Positions 1-5,655 of a DNA stretch of 5,655 nt are shown here, piece after piece (the first letter of the stretch is position 1; each line of letters begins with the position of its first letter). Under the pieces are notes generated by a model that saw only the letters and a list, made by a program, of their open reading frames with translations, made no database searches and was not told the origin of the DNA. The stretch comes from Melioribacter sp. (lineage in GTDB: Bacteria > Bacteroidota > Ignavibacteria > Ignavibacteriales > Melioribacteraceae). Both the position numbers and the translations under genes were made by a program. The DNA is taken from assembly GCA_016841125.1 (NCBI GenBank), contig JAENZU010000261.1, positions 1 to 5,655 of the forward strand. Direction: 5' to 3'.

Positions 1-22
1 AAAGAAAAAAAAAAAAAGAAAT

Positions 23-50
23 AAAAAAAAGGGGTCGTGTTAGCGACCCC
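23..50 (-). terminator. Intrinsic terminator after the phosphofructokinase gene
   Basis: Read on the minus strand, a 7-bp perfect stem GGGGTCG / CGACCCC with the 6-base loop CTAACA is followed at once by eight T. Beyond it comes a further T-rich run broken only by A and C, reaching the window edge. The hairpin starts 8 bases after the phosphofructokinase stop codon, the usual place for a Rho-independent terminator. The plus-strand reading has no T run after the stem, so it works in one direction only. Confidence 0.93.
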
Positions 51-58
51 GAATTTTG

Positions 59-1105
59 TTAACCGAAAAAAGTTTCGGCTACATCATACAATTTTGGATC
101 GAGTGTTTTAAGTTTACCGGTAGCTTCTTCTAAATCAACCGCAACAATATCATTACCTTTTAGCGCAGCCATTTTACCGAACTCACCTCTTTGAATAAGC
201 TCAGCGGCAAATACGCCGAATCTAGTTCCGAGTACTCTATCGAAAGCAGTTGGCGTACCGCCTCTTTGAATATGTCCTAAAACGGTAGCTCTTGTTTCAA
301 AACCTGTTCGCTCTTCAATTTCCTCTGCAACAACATTCCCGATTCCGCCTAATCTTACATGACCAAATGAATCCTTTTTCAAACTGGATAAAACAAAAGA
401 TCCGTCTTTATCTGTGTTCTCTTCAGTTTTAATTTTTGCACCCTCGGCAATAACTATAATGCTGAAAGTTTTGCCTCTTGCGGCGCGGCTTTTAACCACC
501 TCGCAAACATCCTCCATATTGAAAGGCTGCTCCGGTGTCAGTATTACGTCTGCACCTCCGGCTAAACCTGAATATAAAGCAATCCAGCCCGCATGCCTGC
601 CCATAACTTCCACAACAATAACTCTGTTGTGTGATTCAGCAGTTGTGTGAAGTCTGTCAATTGCTTCTGTTGCAACACCAACGGCAGTATCAAATCCAAA
701 TGTGAAATCTGTGGCACTCAAATCGTTATCGATGGTTTTGGGAACACCGACAACCTTAACTCCGTCTTTATGAAGTTTTGATGCAACACCAAGTGTATCT
801 TCTCCTCCAATTGCAACTAACACCTCAACACCTTCGGCTTTCATATTTTTCTTTAAAGTCTCTACTCCATTTTCAACTTTGTAAACGTTTGTCCTAGAGG
901 AACCTAATATTGTACCGCCTCTGTGGAGAATTCCGGAAACAGTTTCAAGAGTCAATTTTTCAAAATCATTATCTAATACGCCCTTCCATCCCTTCTTATA
1001 TCCAACAACTTCGTAGTTCAATTTCAATGCTTTACGAACTACCGCTCTTATCACAGCGTTCAAACCCGGAGCATCACCGCCGCCTGTTAAAACACCAATT
1101 TTCAT
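59..1105 (-). CDS. pfp: 6-phosphofructokinase, probably pyrophosphate-dependent (group III)
   Basis: This 348-residue cytoplasmic enzyme phosphorylates fructose 6-phosphate to fructose 1,6-bisphosphate. It begins with the family motif GGDAPGLNA (residues 9-17). The catalytic loop is PKTIDND (122-128), with D126 the expected general base. MGRHAGW (168-174) and GHIQRGG (277-283) line the fructose 6-phosphate site. At the two positions that set donor choice, E. coli ATP-PfkA has glycines (GGDGS, PGTIDND); here they are D103 (in GGEDT) and K123. That pair is the PPi-dependent signature, and the extra ~30 residues compared with E. coli (319 aa), partly an insert near 222-250, fit the group III (PPi/mixed) subfamily. 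The PPi reaction is reversible. The start is supported by AAAAGGAG seven bases upstream of ATG. It is the last gene before a strong terminator, with no clear promoter of its own. Family is certain; donor is inferred. If ATP is used, the symbol would be pfkA. Confidence 0.95.
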   Translation of the reverse strand: MKIGVLTGGGDAPGLNAVIRAVVRKALKLNYEVVGYKKGWKGVLDNDFEKLTLETVSGILHRGGTILGSSRTNVYKVENGVETLKKNMKAEGVEVLVAIGGEDTLGVASKLHKDGVKVVGVPKTIDNDLSATDFTFGFDTAVGVATEAIDRLHTTAESHNRVIVVEVMGRHAGWIALYSGLAGGADVILTPEQPFNMEDVCEVVKSRAARGKTFSIIVIAEGAKIKTEENTDKDGSFVLSSLKKDSFGHVRLGGIGNVVAEEIEERTGFETRATVLGHIQRGGTPTAFDRVLGTRFGVFAAELIQRGEFGKMAALKGNDIVAVDLEEATGKLKTLDPKLYDVAETFFG

Positions 1106-1172
1106 TTCTAACTCCTTTTAATAGTGACAAATTCATTCAATCAATCAAATTTTATTTTATCCCAAATTTGTC

Positions 1173-1192
1173 ATCCCGACAGCTGTCGGGAT
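1173..1192. repeat. Perfect 20-bp intergenic palindrome
   Basis: ATCCCGACAGCTGTCGGGAT equals its own reverse complement over all 20 bases. It is far more GC-rich than the AT-rich gap around it and lies 68 bases upstream of the phosphofructokinase ATG. As RNA it could form a hairpin of about 8 bp on either strand. No T run follows, so it is not a classic terminator. The sharp change in composition suggests a dispersed repeat of the REP/MITE-like kind; I recall similar TCATCCCGACAGC elements from Bacteroidota-group genomes. A dimeric regulator's operator is the alternative. Confidence 0.6.
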
Positions 1193-1279
1193 TAAATACT
1201 TATCATTTAACAAGTTACGCTAATATTATGTTATTGATAAATTTCCCAAATGAACAATCTGGGTTTATAGTATTTATGA

Positions 1280-1307
1280 TAAACCCCCGGACACAGCCGA
1301 GGGCTTA
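1280..1307 (-). terminator. Stable hairpin after the helicase gene, possible weak terminator
   Basis: On the minus strand, TAAGCCCTCGG and CCGGGGGTTTA pair over 11 positions, two of them G-T wobbles, around the loop CTGTGT. The hairpin begins about 75 bases after the helicase stop codon. The T run after the GC core is short (TTTA, then mixed sequence), and part of it is needed for the stem, so termination may be partial. It could instead protect the helicase mRNA 3' end. The 3' arm overlaps another possible stem (1261-1286). Confidence 0.4.
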
Positions 1308-1382
1308 AAATATTCAATCTAAAAATACAATTATTTCTAATCGATAAATATTAAATTAATATTAAGTCTCGAGTCCTAGGTA

Positions 1383-3563
1383 CTAAATGAGTTTTAAGTT
1401 TGCAAATTTAGCAAGCAAATGTTTAGTGCCATGTTCTTCAAACGCGATCGATACTTTCTGCATATCTCCGTTGCCTGTTATTGCGAGTATTTTACCGGTT
1501 CCAAAAATATCGTGAGTGACTTTACTGCCCACTCTCAACGATCTTCTTTCCTGATCAAAATCGTCGAAACTTTCTTGATAAAACTCATCGTAATCCGCTG
1601 CTTTTCTTCTACGGCTGGATTTACGTCCGCCGCCGCCGCTTAATTCGGAAATTGAATCCGGATCAAGCTCTTCAATAAAACGTGACTTACTTTGATAGGC
1701 AACCTCACCAAAGCGGTACCGCGACCGTGCATAAGTGATATAAACTTTCTGTTCGGCTCTTGTAACGGCAACATAAAACAATCTTCTTTCCTCTTCCATA
1801 TTTGCTTCACTATCGAATTTTCTATTTAGAGGAAATATATCTTCTTCGCACCCGGTTACAAAAACTACGGGAAATTCTAATCCCTTAGAATTATGGATTG
1901 TCATCATTGTAACAGAATTTTCTTTTTCGTCAAGGCTGTCGATGCCGGCAACCAAAGAAACTTCCGCAAGAAAATCTTCAATTGTTGCATCAGGGTTTTC
2001 CTTGCCGAACATTTGAATTCCTGCCAGTAATTCCTGAATATTTTCATATTTGGTCATAGAATCTGAAGTGTTTTCAGATTTATACATTTTTAGAATACCT
2101 AACTCATCAACCAGCGCTGAAGATAATTCGGGTAAAGAGAGTTTATCTTTCAGATCGATATATTTATCCAATAGTTGTTTGAATTGTTTAACATTTTTCT
2201 GAATTCGCTCTTTTACCTCAATTACTTCAAAAACACGAGCCATAGTATTGAACAATGTGATGTCCAATTTTTGAGAAAATGCAGTCATTTTTGTAATTGA
2301 TGTATTGCCTATTCCCCTTTGCGGGTAATTCATTATTCTAAGAAGCGATTCTTCGTCATCTTGATTTGACAATACTCTGAGATAAGCTATAACATCTTTA
2401 ACTTCTTTTCTTCTGTAAAATTCAACGCCGCCTATAATCTTGTATGGAATCTTTACCCGGCGCAGTCCTTCTTCCAGGGCGCGGGATTGAGAGTGAATAC
2501 GGTAAAGAATGGCAACATCATTTAGTGATAACTTTTTAGAGGTGACTTCTTTCTTTATAGCTTTTGCAATTTGATAGGCTTCATCTTTTTCATCGGCGCA
2601 TCGAATAACGTTAAGTTTTTCCCCATCAACATTTTCTGTCCAAAGTGTTTTTGGTATCTGTCCGGCATTATTTTTTATTACCGAATCTGCAGCTTTCAGT
2701 ATCGTTTTTGTAGACCGGTAATTTTGTTCTAATCTAAAAACTTTTGATTTAGGAAAATCTTTTTCGAAATCGAGCATATTTTTTATTTCGGCACCGCGCC
2801 ATCCGTAAATACTTTGAGCATCGTCGCCAACCGCGCAAACTTTAGTTCTGCCGCCGGAGAGAAGTTTCACTAATTCGTACTGAGCTTTATTAGTGTCCTG
2901 AAACTCATCAACCAAAATGTATTTAAACTGCCTGCCGTATTTTTGCAGTACTCTTTGATTTGAATTGAAAAGATCGAGCGGTTTCAGGAGAAGATCATCA
3001 AAATCCATTGCGTTATTCTGGTATAATCTCAAATTATATTCTTTGTAGATCTCAGCTACTTTTTTCTCTTCCGGAGTTTCGGCAACATGTTTAGCATATT
3101 CGTCGGGAAGTATCATTTGATTCTTTAAAAAGCTGATCCTGCGCTGAACTTTATTTGGCGTTAAATTTTCCATATTTACATTTAATGCTTGGAATACAGT
3201 GCTGACTAACGCAACCGAATCTTCCCTATCGTATATAGAAAAATTTGATTTATAATTTAATTTTTCGGATTCAATTCTAAGAATTCTTGCAAAAATAGAA
3301 TGAAATGTTCCCATCCAAATTTGATCGGCTTTTTTACCGACTAATTCATATATCCGGGATTTCATTTCGTTTGCAGCCTTATTTGTGAAGGTAAGAGCTA
3401 AGATATTTTCAGGACTTAATCCTTGATCAATAATGTAAGCTATTTTGTAGTTCAGAGCCATTGTTTTTCCGGATCCTGCTCCGGCAACTATCATGTTAGA
3501 GTTAGAATTGTACTCAACTGCTTCGAGTTGTTCTTGATTCAATAATGATTGTAATTTTTTCAT
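1383..3563 (-). CDS. uvrD/pcrA: UvrD/PcrA-type superfamily 1A DNA helicase
   Basis: This 726-residue ATP-dependent 3'-5' DNA helicase is close in length to E. coli UvrD (720) and Bacillus PcrA (about 740). All SF1A motifs are seen in order: Q motif LNQEQLEAV (8-16), Walker A GAGSGKT (28-34), motif Ia ALTFTNKAA (56-64), GTFHS (85-89), Walker B VDEFQDT (218-224), motif III GDDAQSIYGWRGA (246-258), motif IV QNYRS (280-284), motif V TIHNSKGLEF (555-564) and motif VI VAVTRAE (598-604). A basic, Gly-rich linker (642-654) and an acidic stretch lead to a C-terminal Tudor-like domain (about 678-726), which in PcrA/UvrD binds RNA polymerase. The family works in nucleotide excision and mismatch repair and clears stalled polymerase. 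The start lies just before the Q motif; its Shine-Dalgarno, GAGG only three bases from ATG, is poor. It is transcribed from its own promoter. UvrD and PcrA cannot be told apart here; Rep is less likely because of the Tudor tail. Confidence 0.96.
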   Translation of the reverse strand: MKKLQSLLNQEQLEAVEYNSNSNMIVAGAGSGKTMALNYKIAYIIDQGLSPENILALTFTNKAANEMKSRIYELVGKKADQIWMGTFHSIFARILRIESEKLNYKSNFSIYDREDSVALVSTVFQALNVNMENLTPNKVQRRISFLKNQMILPDEYAKHVAETPEEKKVAEIYKEYNLRLYQNNAMDFDDLLLKPLDLFNSNQRVLQKYGRQFKYILVDEFQDTNKAQYELVKLLSGGRTKVCAVGDDAQSIYGWRGAEIKNMLDFEKDFPKSKVFRLEQNYRSTKTILKAADSVIKNNAGQIPKTLWTENVDGEKLNVIRCADEKDEAYQIAKAIKKEVTSKKLSLNDVAILYRIHSQSRALEEGLRRVKIPYKIIGGVEFYRRKEVKDVIAYLRVLSNQDDEESLLRIMNYPQRGIGNTSITKMTAFSQKLDITLFNTMARVFEVIEVKERIQKNVKQFKQLLDKYIDLKDKLSLPELSSALVDELGILKMYKSENTSDSMTKYENIQELLAGIQMFGKENPDATIEDFLAEVSLVAGIDSLDEKENSVTMMTIHNSKGLEFPVVFVTGCEEDIFPLNRKFDSEANMEEERRLFYVAVTRAEQKVYITYARSRYRFGEVAYQSKSRFIEELDPDSISELSGGGGRKSSRRRKAADYDEFYQESFDDFDQERRSLRVGSKVTHDIFGTGKILAITGNGDMQKVSIAFEEHGTKHLLAKFANLKLI

Positions 3564-3585
3564 AAGCCTCTAATTTTTTAGTTTG

Positions 3586-3618
3586 CAAATATAACAAATT
3601 CTATTGCCTTTCTCAAAA
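3586..3618 (-). promoter_or_regulatory. Bacteroidota-type promoter of the helicase gene
   Basis: On the minus strand, TTTTG (3614-3618) is followed after exactly 20 bases by TATATTTG (3586-3593). This is a full match to the Bacteroidota primary sigma consensus (TTG-type -33, about 19-21 bases, TAnnTTTG at -7). Transcription should start near 3580, giving a leader of fewer than about 20 bases before the ATG at 3563. An A-dominated A/T run lies just upstream. The outer-membrane protein gene has a promoter of the same design and spacing. Confidence 0.78.
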
Positions 3619-3796
3619 GAATTGCCCATTTTATTTTTTATATTTTTTTTATCCTCTCCTTAATGCATCCTAATTTAACTTAATAGTTCGATCTGAACCA
3701 GTGGTATTCGTATGAATATTTTGCTGTCTTACATTGAAAGATTTATGAATGCAGTGTGCGCGTAATATGATTGAAGTGGTTCAAAACTTTAGTTCT

Positions 3797-3822
3797 TAGA
3801 GATTTAATGAATTAAATCTCTA
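3797..3822. repeat. Near-perfect inverted repeat, 12-base arms
   Basis: The arms TAGAGATTTAAT and ATTAAATCTCTA are exact reverse complements separated by only two bases (GA). The repeat sits 3-4 bases beyond the T run of the peptidase terminator and more than 170 bases upstream of the helicase promoter. As DNA it has the shape of a binding site for a symmetric dimeric regulator. As RNA it could form a second, AT-rich hairpin that blocks read-through past the terminator. No neighbouring regulator gene is present to support the first idea. Confidence 0.5.
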
Positions 3823-3825
3823 CAT

Positions 3826-3851
3826 AAAAAAATGCCGGTAAGCCCGGCATT
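3826..3851 (-). terminator. Intrinsic terminator after the M29 peptidase gene
   Basis: On the minus strand, AATGCCGG and CCGGCATT form a perfect 8-bp stem around the loop GCTTA. Together with the last two stem bases, a run of seven T follows. The hairpin begins 24 bases after the peptidase stop codon. It closes the two-gene unit formed with the outer-membrane protein gene and separates it from the helicase promoter. Confidence 0.93.
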
Positions 3852-3875
3852 AAAACAATTAGAATATTTATACTT

Positions 3876-4838
3876 TTAAACCAATAGTTTTCCATTTTTC
3901 ATTATTTCTTTTCCGTCGAAATAAACACTCGGTTTTTTAATAACACCATCTAAATGGATAGGAACATTTACACTTCCACCCATGGAAATATTATTTCCGA
4001 GAGCAATGTGAACCGTGCCTTTTACTTTTTCATCTTCGAGCAGCAGTCCGCTAAGTTTTGCTTTATCGTTTGTGCCGATTCCCAATTCAGCAATTGCGAA
4101 AGCATCTTTACCTACTTTCTGAAGCATCTTTTTAAGTTTCGCTGCTTTGGCATCACCCGTGATCTTAACCGCGTAGCCGTCTTTCACTTCAATTTTGATC
4201 GGCTTTCCGCTTATTACTCCGATGCCCGCCATTGAACCATCCACGACAAAAACGCCGTTTGTTGTACCTTCAACGGGAGCAGTAAATGCTTCTCCGGTTG
4301 GTAAATTTCCGCTCTCCCCTTTTTTGTGAAATAAGCCCTTTGAGGGAATTACATTACGACCGCCGATATCCATCGTGATATCAGTGCCGTTCGGCGCAGT
4401 TACGCGGGCAATCTTTGTCTTCTCCATTATCTTCTTCAGTTTAAGAGTTAATGCTGCAATAGCTTTGTAATCAGCATTCAAACCTCTAATCATTACATCT
4501 TTTGTGATCCCGGGAAAAGTAGCTATCCGGACTCCTAAAGCAGAGGCTTCCCTTCTAGCATCGGTATGAGTGAGTGATTTTGTTGTGGGACAAAACACTA
4601 CGTCAAATTTTTTCATCAACTCTGCAACTTGCTTCGGCGGTTCTTCACCATTAATTTTACCGGATTTCATTTCTACAAATAATGAATCATGCCCAAGTTT
4701 CAGAGCGTTTAAATAAAGTGCGTATCCAATTTCTTTTTTGTTTTCATCTGTTACAACTAGTACTTTTTCTTTTTTCTTGGCGCCCATGCAATCTTTAATT
4801 GCTATTACACAAGCTTTGTCCAATTTTGTTTGAGCCAT
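3876..4838 (-). CDS. Short M29-type (aminopeptidase T-like) metallopeptidase
   Basis: With the start chosen here the protein has 320 residues and no signal peptide, so it is cytoplasmic. It resembles the thermophilic aminopeptidase T/AmpS family (M29), two-metal exopeptidases that remove N-terminal residues. The family's metal positions can be followed: E183 in NLPTGEAFTAP, E251 in ELGIGTN, H277 in HIALGNN, and H295 and D297 in HLDG. The tyrosine that completes the set in AmpT/AmpS would fall at I284, so one ligand appears to be missing. Classical members have about 410 residues; this one is short, mainly before E183 and between H277 and H295. It belongs to a shorter, little-studied branch, and peptidase activity is inferred from family only. 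Reading could begin at an ATG at 4865, but the second ATG at 4838 has AAAGGAGG just upstream. It is the second gene of an operon, 10 bases after the outer-membrane protein gene. Confidence 0.85.
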   Translation of the reverse strand: MAQTKLDKACVIAIKDCMGAKKKEKVLVVTDENKKEIGYALYLNALKLGHDSLFVEMKSGKINGEEPPKQVAELMKKFDVVFCPTTKSLTHTDARREASALGVRIATFPGITKDVMIRGLNADYKAIAALTLKLKKIMEKTKIARVTAPNGTDITMDIGGRNVIPSKGLFHKKGESGNLPTGEAFTAPVEGTTNGVFVVDGSMAGIGVISGKPIKIEVKDGYAVKITGDAKAAKLKKMLQKVGKDAFAIAELGIGTNDKAKLSGLLLEDEKVKGTVHIALGNNISMGGSVNVPIHLDGVIKKPSVYFDGKEIMKNGKLLV

Positions 4839-4842
4839 TAAA

Positions 4843-4850
4843 CCTCCTTT
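4843..4850 (-). promoter_or_regulatory. Strong Shine-Dalgarno that sets the peptidase start
   Basis: AAAGGAGG on the minus strand ends four bases before the ATG at 4838. It overlaps the TAA stop codon (4849-4851) of the upstream gene. A start at 4865 would place this site inside the peptidase coding region and add nine residues that look unlike the family N-terminus. The overlap with the stop suggests that ribosomes finishing the first gene restart on the second. Confidence 0.85.
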
Positions 4851-5592
4851 AAAGCGGGACTCCAATGTTTAGCTGAACGGTTGCCGCAAATCCAGTCTTA
4901 TCAACCAAACTTTTAGAATTAGAAGTTGCGGGATATTTTTGTTCTTTACCGTAATTAATTTCCGTAAGGCTGAAAAAGTTATAAGATGCAGTGCTCTCAA
5001 GACTTAAATAATCTTGAATTATATGAATGATAAAGCCGGTTGCCGCATAATATCCAATTTCAGTCTGGTTATTTTCATATTCTGATTTACTTTCTCTAAC
5101 ACCATTCAAAAAACTTTCATTTTTAAAATTGATAGTATAAAAATTTATACCTCCTTCAATCAGTTTTAAATCGAGAAAACTAAATACCGGTATTCCGAAA
5201 TCTAGCCCGATCCCCCAGTTATGCATTGAAAAATCGTAAGTATCTTTTATCAATCCGGATTGAACACTCGCACTGTATTCTTGATTATCTTTGAGCATTT
5301 GGAAGTAGCCCTTAGCTGAAATAAAATAATTATCAAACTTCGCGCGGAAAATATTGGCGCCAAATCTAAAACCGCCGATACTATTCAGCTTAAATTCCTG
5401 CGAGGGAAACCTGCCTCCCATCAATTGATTTACGGCATCATTTAATCCGGGCGCATCAATTTGATAAAAAGAATATCCTGCAAAAGCACCGCTGAGACCA
5501 AGACATCCGAACCCGCATGTCTGCGCATATAATTTACCGGGAAGAAGACTCAGCAAATTTAAAAGGAAAAATATGAAGATTTTTTTTATCAT
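4849..5592 (-). CDS. Secreted, probable outer-membrane beta-barrel protein, unknown function
   Basis: I do not recognise this 247-residue protein. It starts with a clear signal peptide: lysines at 3-4, a hydrophobic core (5-17) and a likely cleavage after LYA at residue 23. No lipobox fits the first cysteine, so signal peptidase I is expected. The mature protein starts QTCGFGCLGLSG, with cysteines at 26 and 30. The rest is a run of alternating, aromatic- and Gly-rich segments typical of outer-membrane strands: about 71-99, 106-113, 120-156, 178-209 and 233-247, split by polar loops such as 157-177 and 211-231. The size suits a barrel of roughly 8-10 strands. It has its own promoter, but no Shine-Dalgarno is visible before ATG, common in Bacteroidota. 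It is the first gene of a unit with the M29 peptidase. Localisation is a fair inference; function is open. Confidence 0.8.
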   Translation of the reverse strand: MIKKIFIFFLLNLLSLLPGKLYAQTCGFGCLGLSGAFAGYSFYQIDAPGLNDAVNQLMGGRFPSQEFKLNSIGGFRFGANIFRAKFDNYFISAKGYFQMLKDNQEYSASVQSGLIKDTYDFSMHNWGIGLDFGIPVFSFLDLKLIEGGINFYTINFKNESFLNGVRESKSEYENNQTEIGYYAATGFIIHIIQDYLSLESTASYNFFSLTEINYGKEQKYPATSNSKSLVDKTGFAATVQLNIGVPL

Positions 5593-5611
5593 AATGATGT
5601 CTTATTTTTTA

Positions 5612-5643
5612 CAAATATATTGGCATTTGATTGAAGATTCAAG
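5612..5643 (-). promoter_or_regulatory. Bacteroidota-type promoter of the two-gene unit
   Basis: On the minus strand, CTTG (5640-5643) is followed after exactly 20 bases by TATATTTG (5612-5619), a full match to the -7 consensus TAnnTTTG. Transcription should begin near 5605, leaving a short A-rich leader (TAAAAAATAAG and onward) without a Shine-Dalgarno before the ATG at 5592. The -7 octamer and the spacing equal those of the helicase promoter. Confidence 0.75.
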
Positions 5644-5655
5644 TTAAGAAGTTTT

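Larger units (their letters stand above)
3564..3875. other. 312-base gap between the peptidase and helicase genes
   Basis: From the peptidase side the gap holds a strong terminator (3826-3851), a 26-base inverted repeat (3797-3822), then about 175 bases with no clear function, and finally the helicase promoter (3586-3618). A 7-base inverted pair, TGAACCA (3694-3700) and TGGTTCA (3777-3783), brackets part of the unexplained middle. No open reading frame there has a ribosome binding site and reasonable length, and no tRNA fold was found. A long minus-strand A/T-rich, A-dominated run (3630-3650) lies just upstream of the -33 element and could act as an UP-like sequence. Confidence 0.6.

Noticed and set aside
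414..650. Plus-strand frame of 78 codons inside the phosphofructokinase gene
   Set aside because: Antisense shadow of conserved coding sequence, with no family-like sequence.
1128..1153. Possible -7 elements AAAATTTG and TGAATTTG upstream of the phosphofructokinase gene
   Set aside because: Each has a mismatch at a conserved position and neither has a -33 element at 19-21 bases.
910..1308. Plus-strand frame of 132 codons over the start of the phosphofructokinase gene and the following gap
   Set aside because: Most of it is antisense to a certain gene; the rest runs through the palindrome and hairpin. It has no recognisable domain.
1369..1382. CTCGAG and CCTAGG side by side after the helicase stop, looking like a cloning-site remnant
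   Set aside because: Two 6-base sites close together can arise by chance, and the flanking sequence is continuous with natural AT-rich gap sequence.
1419..1643. Plus-strand frame of 74 codons inside the helicase gene
   Set aside because: Antisense shadow; its alanine-rich end is only the complement of the helicase Gly/Ser linker codons.
1713..1722. 10-base palindrome GCGGTACCGC
   Set aside because: Lies within conserved helicase coding sequence (Arg-Tyr-Arg region) and is explained by codon choice.
3570..3629. Minus-strand 19-codon frame ending six bases before the helicase ATG, a possible leader peptide
   Set aside because: It overlaps the helicase promoter, so most of it would not be in the transcript. 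The nearest purine-rich site (3652-3661) is over 20 bases from its ATG.
3712..3765. Plus-strand 17-codon frame in the gap upstream of the helicase
   Set aside because: No ribosome binding site or promoter, and too short to support by sequence alone.
3694..3783. 7-base inverted pair about 76 bases apart, with a nearby GTTCGATC, looking like a tRNA acceptor and T arm
   Set aside because: The bases around GTTCGATC do not form a T stem, and no anticodon or D arm can be drawn.
3954..4235. Plus-strand frame of 93 codons inside the peptidase gene
   Set aside because: Antisense to conserved metal-site sequence, with no sign of independent coding.

Overview
The window is AT-rich bacterial chromosome with four protein genes, all on the minus strand. 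In order of transcription they are: a small secreted, probably outer-membrane protein of unknown function (4849-5592), an M29-type metallopeptidase (3876-4838), a UvrD/PcrA-type DNA helicase (1383-3563) and a phosphofructokinase whose active-site residues point to pyrophosphate as phosphoryl donor (59-1105). No convincing plus-strand gene, RNA gene, insertion sequence, CRISPR array or origin was seen.

The organism is most likely a member of the Bacteroidota/Chlorobiota group, perhaps close to Ignavibacteria. Two promoters match the -7 element TAnnTTTG, characteristic of the Bacteroidota sigma-A, and both have a TTG-type -33 element exactly 20 bases upstream. One of the four genes lacks a Shine-Dalgarno sequence, and the intergenic palindrome built on CCCGACAGCTGTCGGG is of a kind I associate with genomes of this group. 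The lineage is an inference and is not proven by any marker gene here.

Layout by transcription unit. (1) A promoter at 5612-5643 drives the outer-membrane protein gene and the peptidase gene. The peptidase ribosome binding site overlaps the upstream stop codon, so the two are probably translationally coupled. The unit ends at a strong intrinsic terminator (3826-3851). (2) A 312-base gap holds that terminator, a near-perfect inverted repeat with 12-base arms and the helicase promoter (3586-3618). The helicase gene follows with a very short leader. (3) A 277-base gap holds a stable hairpin and a perfect 20-base palindrome, then the phosphofructokinase gene. That gene has a good Shine-Dalgarno but no clear promoter and ends in a strong terminator (23-50).

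The genes do not form one pathway. The helicase acts in DNA repair and transcription-coupled processes, the phosphofructokinase in glycolysis/gluconeogenesis, and the peptidase probably in peptide turnover. The outer-membrane protein is unassigned. I found no sign of a new defence or mobile system. The points most worth a second look are the PPi-type phosphofructokinase, the short peptidase that seems to lack one metal ligand, the operon pairing of that peptidase with an unknown surface protein, and the palindromic elements between genes.
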